64,000 bases of DNA from Pseudoips prasinana (Eukaryota; Arthropoda; Insecta; Lepidoptera; Nolidae). The translations under genes were made by a program, and so were the position numbers. The DNA lies in the NCBI GenBank assembly GCA_951640165.1, contig OX621253.1, positions 16,076,001 through 16,140,000 of the forward strand, read 5' to 3'. Under the pieces are notes generated by a model. The model saw only the letters and a list, made by a program, of their open reading frames with translations, made no database searches and was not told the DNA's origin. Positions 22,470 through 47,811 of this stretch are shown piece by piece (position 1 is the first letter of the stretch; each line of letters starts with the position of its first letter).

Positions 22470-22790
22470 CGTGGTGGCGGTGTCTTTGAGTCCCTCAAAG
22501 GCGCCGCCACGCGCGCGGCTTGCTTTGATGAATATTAAAAGATATTTAACCGTTTATTATTAACCTACATCAACCCTTTGAATTCGCCGCCGTCTTAGAG
22601 TTCCTTGCCCCAAAATCAGGACGGAATTCGAAATGTCCCCTAATGTACTAGGCTCATATGAATGAGCCTAGTACATTATTTATATTTTTTCTTAATTTAT
22701 CAGTAATTGTACCGCGTGTGTGTGTTATCTGGTTAGTTTGTATGGTTAATAATTAAGAACCTATTCGTTCCCGGCCAGATTAAATTCACA
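22470..22790. repeat. Direct repeat, copy 2 (uninterrupted)
   Basis: Second copy of 21639-21920. It continues through GTTCCCGGCCAGATTAAATT, which preserves the empty insertion site of the MITE found in copy 1. Confidence 0.8.
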
Positions 22791-23119
22791 TACTGAAAGA
22801 AAAATTTAATATTCTTACTATTTAACACACAAAAAAATATCTACAGTTACATAAGTCAATTACCTAAATTATTTATTTCTCCTAGATCCAACATCTTGCG
22901 GAATATCAATAAAAATTAAATTAAAAATTAAGTGATTTTTCTTAGATATTAAATTTGTACGAATGATTAAAATGTCGTTACAGGGAACCTTTAAAAATTA
23001 GAGCAAAACTAAACTTCGAACTCAGTTAAACATTTGATTGAATCTTAAAATAATAGCTGAGTTTTGCTAGTGTTGTTCGTAATGTCGGTAATCTTACTTC
23101 TTCATATAGGTTGTCTTAT

Positions 23120-23310
23120 TACAGGCCAAGGGTTTAATTTCGCAATGAGAGGGGATAGCCCAACGCCATCACGCAGGCCTAGTGCGAGTTGGCAGACTTC
23201 ACATGCCGTCACGATTATTTTGTAGAACTCTCAGGCATGGAGGTTTCCACAGGATATTTTGCTTCATATTTAGACCTACGAGATAATTTATATCTAATAC
23301 GCATGTGAAC
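23120..23310. repeat. Dispersed lepidopteran repeat
   Basis: Contains GGGATAGCCCAACGCCATCAC, GCAGGCCTAGTGCGAGTTGG, CAGACTTCACATGCCGTCAC and a TCAGGCATGGAGGTTTCC phrase. A more decayed copy lies at about 40640-40790. It is probably a LINE tail or SINE; class not settled. Confidence 0.55.
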
Positions 23311-23391
23311 TCGAAGTCAGGTTAGGTTTGATTTCACTAGAGAATAAATAGGCGGCTTATTTCAAGGTATTTATCTTTTATATTATGAGAC

Positions 23392-23545
23392 ACACTATCT
23401 TACCCGCCATTGCAAAGCCCGTATGTACCTAAGCCACAATAAAAAATAAGACGCAATGAAAATGCACCGAGCGGTGAGACGTAGATAGGTACGTCTCAGG
23501 CAATCGCTTCAACTGTCTTGGATTGATGAATTTGATCGGAAAGAA
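23392..23545. repeat. Dispersed repeat, pair with 20285-20425
   Basis: Same family as the segment near 20285, with an extra internal segment of about 30 bp. Confidence 0.5.
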
Positions 23546-24076
23546 ACAAGAACGCAGACCAAAGTGGGTAACAGAAATGTATAACGTCGTTGGACCTGCA
23601 TAAAACGAGTGGACAACGAGAAAATCCAGGTCCAACAGCCCCCATGTCAAGGGTTTATAAGGGTCATATCAAGTGAGGTGGTATTTGATTCCAATAGTAC
23701 GAGTAGGTTTGGCAAAGGGCATTATTGCAAGGTTTCACATAACGAGATTTTTATTAAATGTTAGATTGAGAGCTGTTCTCTGGATAGAGTGGCATAAGTC
23801 TTTCGAACAGCGCAGCGGTTTATCCAGCTGTTTCTGTGCCCGTGAGATCGCAACATCCGTATTGTGTTAAGGAGAAGTGAGTTTTCTATTTATATGTGCC
23901 TTATTGATTTAGAAACTTCTTAAGGCTTGTTTACAACATGCAGCTTACAGTCTTCGGAAAAGGACTTCGTCATCTTGAACAAAGCGTAATTGACATTAAT
24001 TATCCAGTGACCTTAGTGTGACTTCGACTGCCAGCTTCATTGCATGCATGCATTGCATTGGAAGTTATCATCATGT

Positions 24077-25163
24077 AGGGGAAGACCGGGCAAAGTGGAT
24101 ACCTTAAGATATTCAAGACTTTATCATAAAAAGTATAAGTGATATAAACAAAATTAATGTATCAAATCAGTCTTTATTAATTGATTTTACATATATTATA
24201 ATCAAATAACCTTAAATGTGTTACAATTAGGAACTAAAACAAGAATTGGAAAAAGTGTGCTAGTATTCGCTTTGCCCTGATGCGCGGGTAAAGCGGATAT
24301 GGTACTTGGGCAACGTGCATAAATACCTTCTAATCGCACAAAACTAAAGTTAACCTTATTAATTAAATACAATATAACAATTAGTTTATAGGAAATAGCT
24401 TAAAGATTATTACTGGCAGTTGTCACTTGAAAAATGATCACCAATGCCTTCAAAAGCAGGACATGTTTCGTGACACTAGCTGTGACAGGTACCACATCGA
24501 ATCCAATTTTCAACTGGCTGCTCATCTTCTTCAATATATATTTCACCGCAAACCAAAATACACAGAATATAGCCTTGAGGTAACCTCGCTAAAATCAGGT
24601 CGGAATCTGCCAAGTTTTGCAGTAACATTACACTGTACCCTTCCCGGTCTGCATGACGCGTTCTTCTCAAGAGCCTTGATTAGTTTTTTTTTTATAATTA
24701 TTCACCATCTGCAATAAAATATGAACTTTGTTATACTGTAACTCAATAATAAACTCGGGCAAAGTGAATAGCATATCCACTTTGCCCAATACAGCCATTT
24801 CTAAAGGTAAGTCAAATTACACAAAAACGATTGCTTACTAGTCTCTGTTAAATACATATTATTAGCACACTTTGACCCGTAATGAAACATAAGTACTCTC
24901 AAGAGTGATAAACAAATAACACGCAAAATATAATACATAACAATTACCTTAAATTTCGAAAATAATGTTACGTACCTAAACACAATTTGCCGTTCTGCGG
25001 CCACCGCGCGACGTGCTCTCTCGCTTACGTGATTGCCGCTCACTGAGATAAGATGCCCGAATGTTTCTATGGGCCCGTGGTTGATGTCAAACGAATATTT
25101 TAGATGTAGTGGGGACTTTTCGCTATGCCCGGGGTATTCGCTTTGCCCGGTCTTCCCCTATGT
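24077..25163 (-). mobile_element. pogo-like DNA transposon remnant, TA-flanked
   Basis: The left end reads TAGGGGAAGACCGGGCAAAG and the right end is its complement, CTTTGCCCGGTCTTCCCCTA, giving inverted ends of about 20 bp with TA at both outer edges. The phrase GGGCAAAGTG/CGGAT recurs internally near 24288 and, inverted, near 24755-24790. The minus strand carries the C-terminal part of a transposase, described separately. TA target, GC-rich ends and that C-terminus fit the Tc1/mariner-pogo group. It is 1087 bp, too short for a full transposase. Confidence 0.75.
24415..24670 (-). pseudogene. pogo-like transposase C-terminus with stop in zinc finger
   Basis: The minus-strand frame ends with a cysteine-rich module: LCILVCGEIYIEEDEQ, then ENWIRCGTCHS, a TAG stop, then CHETCPAFEGIGDHFSSDNC. 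The C-x2-C ... W-x-x-C-x-x-C ... C-x-x-x-C layout is that of the PHD-like zinc finger found at the C-terminus of many insect pogo-type transposases. The stop stands where the family usually has tryptophan, so a single TGG-to-TAG change explains it. The DDE domain is absent. This identifies the surrounding element and shows the copy cannot mobilise itself. Confidence 0.65.
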
Positions 25164-25316
25164 ATTGTTCTGGGCCGCGGATAGAAACTTACTGAACGCA
25201 CACAGTAGAACCGGTGTTATAAGGATATGAAGGATACCTACTCAATAGACAACGCCCCGATGTTGGTAGTTTAAAAAAATACACGTGCAAATAGGCTATC
25301 CCAACATCACAAAAAA

Positions 25317-25383
25317 ATTCTCAATGCTTCCTCTTTGAGTGACTCTTCAAAGTTATAGAATTCAAAGAGGAAGCATTGAGAAT
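25317..25383. repeat. Perfect 22-bp hairpin
   Basis: Arms 25317-25338 and 25362-25383 (ATTCTCAATGCTTCC... and its complement) are exact over 22 bp with a 23-base loop. Confidence 0.85.
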
Positions 25384-25569
25384 AGCATGAGAAATAAAAA
25401 TAATTTCATCGTTATGAAGCAAACTAGAGACGCTTTCGCGGTCGTACCTTCTTGTAGACTCACTCACTTGCAAAATAACCTTGTTCTAGGTATTATTATT
25501 GTTGTTAGGGTCTTGATGCCTTGAAGGCATCTTGCTACCTCGACCATTGCTGATCTATTGTAGCAGCGC

Positions 25570-25860
25570 TCCTTGACTTTGTCAAAGTTCACTGCCCAAT
25601 CCTACAGCTTCCAAAAACTCCCAGATTGATTGTGCATTGAGTGTTTGTATCTCTTCCGGTTGCATTATATGCTGTCCTAGGTGGATACTTCTACAACGCA
25701 TTAGCGGCCCGCACGAGCACAGAATATGCAAAGGAGTTTCCTCTGATTCTTCGCAGAATCTGCAAATTGTGCTGTCGGCCAACTTTAGGTTGAACATGTG
25801 CTTATTCAGCTTGCAGTGTCCGGTGAGAATTCGAGTTACCGCACATGTTATGTTATAATT
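25570..25860 (-). pseudogene. LINE polymerase C-terminus (RNase H-bearing group), fragment
   Basis: The minus strand encodes VTRILTGHCKLNKHMFNL, then ADSTICRFCEESEETPLHIL and a short tail with IWEFLEAVGL. The T-G-H-x-x-L-N-x-H and C-x-x-C-x-E-x-E-E-T-P-x-H-x-L pattern is that of the region after RNase H in I/R1/LOA-group LINEs; the element at 33301-35401 has the same module. It is 5' truncated. Confidence 0.75.
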
Positions 25861-25901
25861 GTTCAAAAAAGTACCTAGACCTACTTTTTTAAACAATTAT
25901 A
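25851..25901. repeat. Inverted repeat, 21-bp arms
   Basis: TTATAATTGTTCAAAAAAGTA near 25851 is mirrored by TACTTTTTTAAACAATTATAA ending near 25901 with one mismatch. It sits at the 5' truncation point of the LINE fragment. Confidence 0.75.
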
Positions 25902-26224
25902 AGAATAGGCAGAATAGGTATATAGCTATTCTGCTGTTGTGTGCAGTATATATTATATGGCGTGCGGTTGACTTGCGTGGCATTACCTTTATTACCTGGC
26001 TGTATGTTGTCATTATTTTGTTTCCTAGAAACATTGTTTAGCCATTAGTCAAACAGGTCAGGTCACTAAGTCGTTAAACTCAATGCGCTATTATTTTATA
26101 AAGTTCAATTGGTATATTCTGTCAAAAATATCCTTAGTAATTAGGGGACCCACCCCGTCTTCACAAGGATTAACATATTTTTCGATATTACAAAAATGCT
26201 CCTTCCTGACAATTACAAACACAA

Positions 26225-26397
26225 TCACACTAATATTATAGAGGTGAAGGTTTGTGAGTGTGTATGTTTGTTACTTCTTCACGTCTAAACGGCTGGATCG
26301 AATTTAATAAAACTTCGTATAGAGTTAGCTGACACCCGGGATTAACACATAGGCTAATGTATAGTTTAACGCGGGTACAACCGCGGGGCACAGCTAG
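26225..26397 (+). mobile_element. Short Helitron-like element, intact ends
   Basis: Starts TCACACTAATATTATAGAGG after host A and ends GGGCACAGCTAG before host T, with the hairpin GCGGGTACAACCGC. Same family as 5366-5554. Confidence 0.8.
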
Positions 26398-26624
26398 TAA
26401 AATATAAAGATCATCTAAATCGAACGAGTTCTCAAGTGATTATCATCTTTCATACACGTGGCATTGATTGATTGATTTTTATGTATACAAGGTGTAAAAT
26501 GAATAATGGATGTAATCTAAGGAGTGGTATACTACCCATGATACTGAACAAAATATGAAGACCAGTATGCGAAATACGAAAAAAGTCTTTCTTTGGTTCT
26601 AACTCAAAATGCGTCAGTGTCCAG

Positions 26625-26772
26625 CTTCCATGAGCACATGTGACGTAATAAATGGTGCGGAATCGTTTTTCAGCGTCAGAGCCGATTGAACGAATGATTT
26701 AGTCATTTTTAACCTACATCTACTTGAACGCCGATCACGATCATGATGATCGGCGTTCAAGTAGATGTAGGT
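26625..26772. mobile_element. GGGGCTCTACC-family MITE fragment with 26-bp palindrome
   Basis: The left part, GCTTCCATGAGCACATGTGACG onward, matches the interior of the MITE at 31265-31504. It then runs into a perfect palindrome: 26712-26737 (ACCTACATCTACTTGAACGC...) complementary to 26747-26772 with a 9-base centre. The palindrome replaces the normal right end. Confidence 0.7.
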
Positions 26773-27584
26773 ATAAATATATATAGGCTAATATAGATCA
26801 ACGCTCCAAGTTCGTTATATCAGCAGAAGCTATATCTATAACTACAGATTTAAAGGATTACGTCCCGATTAATACGAACGACGTATTTAGTACCAAGCGT
26901 AAAATGAACCATTTGTTATTTGGTCATGTTTAACGTAGAACCAGTTTGGAAAGTTGACAGTCCTTTTTATTTTACAAGCTTTTGTTGACTTTCTCCTTTA
27001 CCGGTATCTGTCTGTGAAATCAAATCTGATAAGTTAATTCAACCCAATTCGCGGTCTAGAACCGAGTTGAATATATGTGTAAATCGGGTGACGACAGTCG
27101 GTCTGTCTGTACACTGAATAACTTGTTCACGAGTAGGATGGATTTAATTGAAAACTGTTAGTTAAGCTTTCTATAGATGAACGTATTTTTGAGTTTGATT
27201 TTATCACTTACAAACATTGTGTTATCTCTAGGTACAAGACTACCCGGAAACCGACCAAGTGTGATTCCGTCTCGAACACGAAGCGTTCCGTACCACTGAG
27301 AAACTTATTATTTTTGTATTTCTAGTTATTGTGACTGTAGCACATTCAACTGTCTACCCATTACACCTCGTTGTTCCCCTGACGAAGATGGAAAGCAGAG
27401 GCTTAGTGTTAGGATTCCGTTGCTATCCCTTGGTTAGGGAACACGCGAGTTATTTAGGACGTCTTTCTAAATAATGTTCGTATTTACCAGTAAAAAGATA
27501 GATGTGGACTCATTTATTAATCAGACGAAAGTGTGGGAACTGATAAATAAATTTAATTGAACTTATTTAATTTTAAAATAATAA

Positions 27585-27755
27585 GTGTGCCAAGCTGAAG
27601 TGGCAGTGGGCAGGGCACATAGCTCGTAGAGCCGACGGCCGTTGGGGCAGAAATGTTGTCGAGTGGCGACCACGAACCGGAAGACGCAGCGTGGACAAGC
27701 CCCCTACAAGTTCGTTCTTGCTAGGTTTGCTGGATGCGGGTGGCGCATGACCGCC
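27585..27755 (+). pseudogene. RTE-type polymerase C-terminus, 5' half of split copy
   Basis: The plus strand reads KLKWQWAGHIARRADGRW then GRNVVEWRPRTGRRS, the C-terminal end of the RTE-type endonuclease-reverse transcriptase, and continues as GGATGCGGGTGGCGCATGACCGCCAATT. Compared with the copy at 12268-12445, it stops exactly where GGCAATTGTGGAGATC would follow. Its continuation is at 29671, on the far side of the insertion at 27760-29670. Confidence 0.85.
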
Positions 27756-27829
27756 AATTGACAACATTTCATATTTTTAACTGGCATGTATTATTGTGAC
27801 ATTTAAAAGTAAATTCAAAACGGCTTATT

Positions 27830-28061
27830 CCGGTTTTCCCCCTTGAGAGAATCCCCCTCAGGGAGGAAAACTGGACACTAATGTAAAAAGCATCCAGAAA
27901 GTCCCCTTGTCATTTTAACATAGTCCAGTTTTTCCCCTTGAGAGAATTTCTTTAGGGGGGAAACCTGGACACTAATGTAAAAACCATCCAGAAAGTCCCC
28001 TTGTCATTTTTACATATCCAGTTTTCCCCCTTGAGAGAATTCCTTCAGGGGAGAAAACTGG
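27830..28061. repeat. Left cluster of three palindromic modules
   Basis: Modules at 27830-27874, 27925-27968 and 28018-28061 each run CCAGTTTTCCCCC-TTGAGAGAAT-(C/T)CAGGGGGGAAAACTGG, with small variations. The latter two are separated by a near-identical spacer (ACACTAATGTAAAAA, CATCCAGAAAGTCCCCTTG). Each module can fold on itself. Confidence 0.85.
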
Positions 28062-29257
28062 AACTAATGTAATTAAAGCTCGAGAAAATCGATATGAAGA
28101 CAGACAGAGTGTAACAATATGAAGAGTAAATCGCAATTCAAAGAGCGATGTAGCGATACCTGTGACAGAAATACTATACAAGTTCGAATAAAATATAGCC
28201 CAAACAAGTCCAGCGCATGACGTACGCCTCTTCTAAAGAATAAAAAGTTAGTGCACATACATGGATACTTGTGAGTATGGGCATGATAAAACCGTTGGGT
28301 TTGCGAATTGATAAACATACTTAGGTGTAAGTACTTAAGAATTTAATCAAAAATAAAAACTTACTTTAATAATGATTTGTCCACGACACTTAGTTTTCTT
28401 GCGGGTCACACATTCCCACACATCTGATCCATTTTTGTAGCACAATTGGTGACCAGCACGTAAAATAATTTTACGATTTTTTTATATATATAATTTAGCA
28501 CTGGTATATCACGAGAGGTGGAAGCCATATTTTTAATATTTTTGTCAAGACTGGGTGCTACGATGTACTCGGTGAGAGATTTATGCATAACTAACTTAGA
28601 AATTAAAATGACAGAAAGCGGCTCATCCTTTACCTGCATTAGTTGTAAACAATAAGATCATAAATATCTATAATGTAAGTAACCCACCAGGAACAAGTGT
28701 GAACGCACGTGTTTTATGATCTAGACAACATAAAGTTGCGGTTTCGTTTCCGGGTAAACATCCACTAATTGTAATTTAAAGCAGATAACGATGTAATATC
28801 AATCTTGATTTTCTAAAAGTTATTAATGTTTTTGCCTGTGCATCCATGTGAGGTTAATGTTATTTTTCATGATTAAACCTTAATATTGTTGCAGTAGCGT
28901 AGTGAAGTGTATCACATTATATCAATAAAATAAATAAACGCACTTGCGAATCTGTAATTTTCGGAATAGTAATAAATCAGCGACATGTCTGTTTAATCTC
29001 AAAAATGAGAAATCATAAATTAATCGTCCGGCGACGAGTCTCGATCCAGTACCCTCTAGCAAACCGGGGTAGGCGATCTGAGATACGAACGATAGACACT
29101 GTTGGATTAAAGAATTTTGAGATTAGTTTTATGCATTACGAGTAATGCTATAAAACTAAAATTTAAATGTCTATTTAAACTTTAATAACGCAAAAGAATT
29201 TCAGTATAAACTTTATTATACCTGAGGGGGGATTTTAGGAACAATGTTTTTTCTAAT

Positions 29258-29420
29258 CCAGTTTTCCCCCCTAAGGGGGACTACTAGGGGGAAATCTGGA
29301 CTTATTTTGTTTTCATTCCAGTTTTCCCCCCTAAGGGGGATTCTTAGGGGGGAAATCTGGATATATTTTTATTTATTCCGATTATCCCCCCTAAGGGGGA
29401 TTTTCAGGGGGGAAAACCGG
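29258..29420. repeat. Right cluster of three palindromic modules
   Basis: Modules at 29258-29299, 29318-29360 and 29378-29420 share CCAGTTTTCCCCCCTAAGGGGGA and a GGGGGGAAATCTGG-type close. A half-module lies at about 29221-29240. The regular spacing creates a 68-codon open frame of three near-repeats, which is not a gene. Confidence 0.85.
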
Positions 29421-29670
29421 AATAAGCCTTCAAAACTAGGGCACCTATGAAATTTTGACGGGTCACATTAAAGCAAAGATCGATGGCTATTCTACCACCG
29501 TATGGATGACGTAATTTGGCGGTTACGTCTTTTTAAAATACATCGAATTTCAAAGTTTAAATTATGAATGTAAAGTTCATAATTTCGCGGAACGGGTAAA
29601 TATGAGTGCCCTAGTTTAGAATTTACTTTTACACAATATTACATGCCAGTTAAAAATATGAAATGTTGTC

Positions 29671-29720
29671 AATTGTTGAGATCTTTGCGGGAAGCTATTT
29701 ACCCAGCATGGGTTTGTATG
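29671..29720 (+). pseudogene. RTE fragment, 3' half of split copy
   Basis: AATTGTTGAGATCTTTGCGGGAAG matches, with changes, the RTE sequence that should follow 27755 (AATTGTGGAGATCTGTGAGG in the copy at 12268). This confirms the element between them as an insertion. Confidence 0.75.
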
Positions 29721-29811
29721 CAGGTATGGGAACAAAATTTTATTTACGTATGGATATTGTCCCCATATCCAATGACATGGGGTAAATTCATCCCATTTTA
29801 CAGTTGTTAAA

Positions 29812-30016
29812 TCCTATTAATATTATAAACGTGAAAGTTTGTAAGTATGGATGGATGGATGTTTGTTACTCTTTCTCGTAAAAACTACTGAATGGATTTT
29901 AATGAAAGTTTATAATAATATAGATTATACATCAGAATAACACATACGCTACAATTCATAAAGTAAGGATGAAAAAATCTGCGAGTTATTCCGGCGTGCA
30001 CTGCCAAAACCGCTAG
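29812..30016 (+). mobile_element. Short Helitron-like element, diverged 3' end
   Basis: Starts TCCTATTAATATTATAAACG after host A. The 3' end is diverged; a CTAG lies at about 30012-30015 (AACCGCTAGAG). It is immediately followed by another copy. Confidence 0.55.
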
Positions 30017-30025
30017 AGTTACACA

Positions 30026-30128
30026 TCCTACTAATATTATAAATGCGAAAGTTTGTGAGTATAGATGTAGGTATGTTCTTTTACGCCAAAACTACTTTAA
30101 CGCGGGTGAAGCCGCGGGGCATTGCTAG
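30026..30128 (+). mobile_element. Short Helitron-like element, internally deleted
   Basis: Starts TCCTACTAATATTATAAATG after host A, ends GCATTGCTAG before host T, with hairpin GCGGGTGAAGCCGC. At 103 bp it is about 80 bp shorter than 5366-5554. Confidence 0.75.
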
Positions 30129-30184
30129 TATATAATATACTATGTACCAAACGTTTGGTGATTAAAAATATATATACAACTACT

Positions 30185-30257
30185 TTGAGATCTTTGAGGG
30201 AGGCCTTTGTCCAACAGTGGACGTCTTTCGGCTGATATGATGATGATGATGATGATA
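30185..30257 (+). mobile_element. RTE-type LINE 3' tail
   Basis: GAGATCTTTGAGGGAGGCCTT, CCAACAGTGGACGTCTTTCGG and CTGATATGATGATGATGATG. The ATG-repeat tail is the usual end of this family. Confidence 0.75.
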
Positions 30258-30306
30258 CAACTACTTTAAAATAATGTATAATTAAGTGTGGTTGTATAAA
30301 ACATGA

Positions 30307-30334
30307 TTTATTACAGTATATAATACATTTTATT
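30307..30334 (-). terminator. ABCE1 polyadenylation signals
   Basis: On the minus strand, AATAAA occurs at 30334-30329 and again at 30312-30307, about 65 and 87 bases after the ABCE1 stop codon. Either could define the 3' end. Confidence 0.65.
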
Positions 30335-30398
30335 GGAAATACAAGGGCAGGCCATCATTGTGACAGATACAATATATATAAATACAACTCTTCATCCC

Positions 30399-46168
<15,770 letters not shown>

Positions 46169-47667
46169 GACTAACACACAAAAACGTACACTTTAAAAAC
46201 AAAATTAGTCAACAATTAATTGAAAATATACGAAAACTTTCTTTCGATATGTGGCACAGACATCGATATAACCTCAAACACTGGCACAATTTAAATTATG
46301 GCTCTTCCCCTGGTAGTTACAATATGATTCCTATATTATATTTGATGTAACTGACTACTATTCATGGAGAAGGAATAATCTTAATACCTGTAATAGAAAA
46401 GCAAACGTTGGCTAAACTTTGCCTACGTTCGCGTGTCCTTTTACATCGAACTCGAAATGTCAAAAGGAGTAAATCAATCTGAAGTTAGTACGAAGTACAA
46501 ATGGCACTTTAGTGTGTTCGAAAACGAAAAATTACAGCCATAGATAAAACAATAATAAATTCGTATTAAAAAGTGAAAACTATTAAATAACTAATGTTCG
46601 TGAGCACAACATTACAAAACTATTTTACAGCTGTAACGAATATAAATATCTGAAATTCAATAAAGTTTGGAATACATCACGAAACACATTCTCGTTTATC
46701 ATTAATCATCAATACGCCTGTCTGTGCGCCTGTCTTTCAGAATAATACCCATATTATTAGGTCTATAATATTATTATGTTTGGACGCCAGATCCACAGTT
46801 TGTTATATTCTCTTTGGCCAGATCAAGTAGGTAATTATAATTAAAGTAAGTAAAAAGGGAGATTTGGCGCCAACGCGGAAAAGGACGCATCGAGGCTATG
46901 TTTTATTTTCAAAAACTGGTGTAAATTTGAGATTTTATGTGTAAATATGGTGGATTTTTAGACATAACATCTTCGACAACGTACACAAGTGGAGGAAAAG
47001 GCGATATTGACGTGAATTGTGATTTTCCGTGTTGAAACCAAAACTCCATAGAAGCCTCTAGTAAAATCTCCACTGCTTTACTGGGGTAGGACTATGACTG
47101 TGACGGACGTGACGGACATGACTGACTGACTTTCTAATATAAATATTACAACTGAAGACGGGGCGGTATGGTCACAGATCTTAGCCTGGCCAAAGATGGC
47201 GAAAAAAAAAATGTAAGTAAAAAAATATAAATGTCAGAATTGACCAAAACAAACTTTTGGTCTTTTAATAGTTTTAATTAAACTTCTCTTTTTTGTTTTA
47301 CGTGAACAATAAATTGGTACGTTTAAAAAAGGCATTGTTTATTGTTTGTTCTTCTTTTGACTATACTTTTTTTTGTGATACAATATCATTATTTTCCAGT
47401 ATTAAAAATAAAACTTAATTCTATAGAGGTCACAGCACCTAGACACATTAGTTTGAACCATAGTAAAAGTCTGGGTGTAAAATACAGGTTTTGGGTAATT
47501 TCCCTATTGTTGTCTATTTAAATAAAAACATTATGTATACATGTTTACCCAAAAAGCATATAAGCAAGTAAGAAGTTTAAAGTACCTACATAAAATGAAG
47601 TGAAAGAAATATACCTAAGAAATAAGTGAATAATGGAATTACTTTTAAATAAAAATATATCTTTCAG
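46169..47667. promoter_or_regulatory. Divergent ABCE1/CutC intergenic promoter region
   Basis: The two start codons face away from each other across about 1.5 kb, so promoters for both must be here or overlap. No TATA box is convincing. CutC coding begins three bases after a TTTCAG acceptor, so at least one untranslated CutC exon lies within this gap. The interval also holds the repeat at 46855-47110. Confidence 0.45.
46855..47110 (+). repeat. Dispersed repeat, inverted partner of 30640-30905
   Basis: See 30640-30905. This copy is in plus orientation upstream of ABCE1, so the two copies form an inverted pair enclosing the whole ABCE1 coding region apart from the last exon. Confidence 0.8.
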
Positions 47668-47670
47668 ACA

Positions 47671-47811
47671 ATGCTAGAAGTATGTATAGACAGCTTAGAA
47701 TCAGCAATCAATGCTATCCATGGTGGTGCAGATGAACTTGAAGTGTGCAGTTCCCTCTCAGAGGGTGGCCTCACTCCATCTCCTGGACTTGTTAAACAAA
47801 TCAAAGAAATG
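47671..47811 (+). CDS. CUTC: CutC coding exon 1
   Basis: ATG lies three bases after a CTTTCAG acceptor; 47 codons ending LVKQIKEM before a GTATAT donor. Contains the first barrel strand and the conserved G-G-A-D and E-G-G-x-T-P blocks. Confidence 0.92.

Larger units (their letters stand above)
27760..29670. mobile_element. Non-autonomous DNA transposon with palindromic subterminal modules
   Basis: Ends read GACAACATTTCATATTTTTA on the left and its complement on the right, with inverted ends of about 70 bp. AATT (up to CAATTG, which is palindromic) is present on both sides. The flanks are the two halves of an RTE fragment, so the insertion is real. Three palindromic modules sit near each end (27830-28061 and 29258-29420). 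The interior shows no transposase or other credible protein. Target size 4 bp (AATT) would fit Sola-like elements, but ambiguity from the palindromic target leaves 4 to 6 bp possible. Class unassigned. Confidence 0.85.

Noticed and set aside
24427..24717. 96-codon plus-strand frame
   Set aside because: Antisense to the pogo-like transposase C-terminus; the minus strand carries the zinc-finger pattern.
29244..29450. 68-codon frame with three repeats of a SPLRG-type phrase
   Set aside because: It is the translation of three palindromic DNA modules in a transposon end, not a protein.
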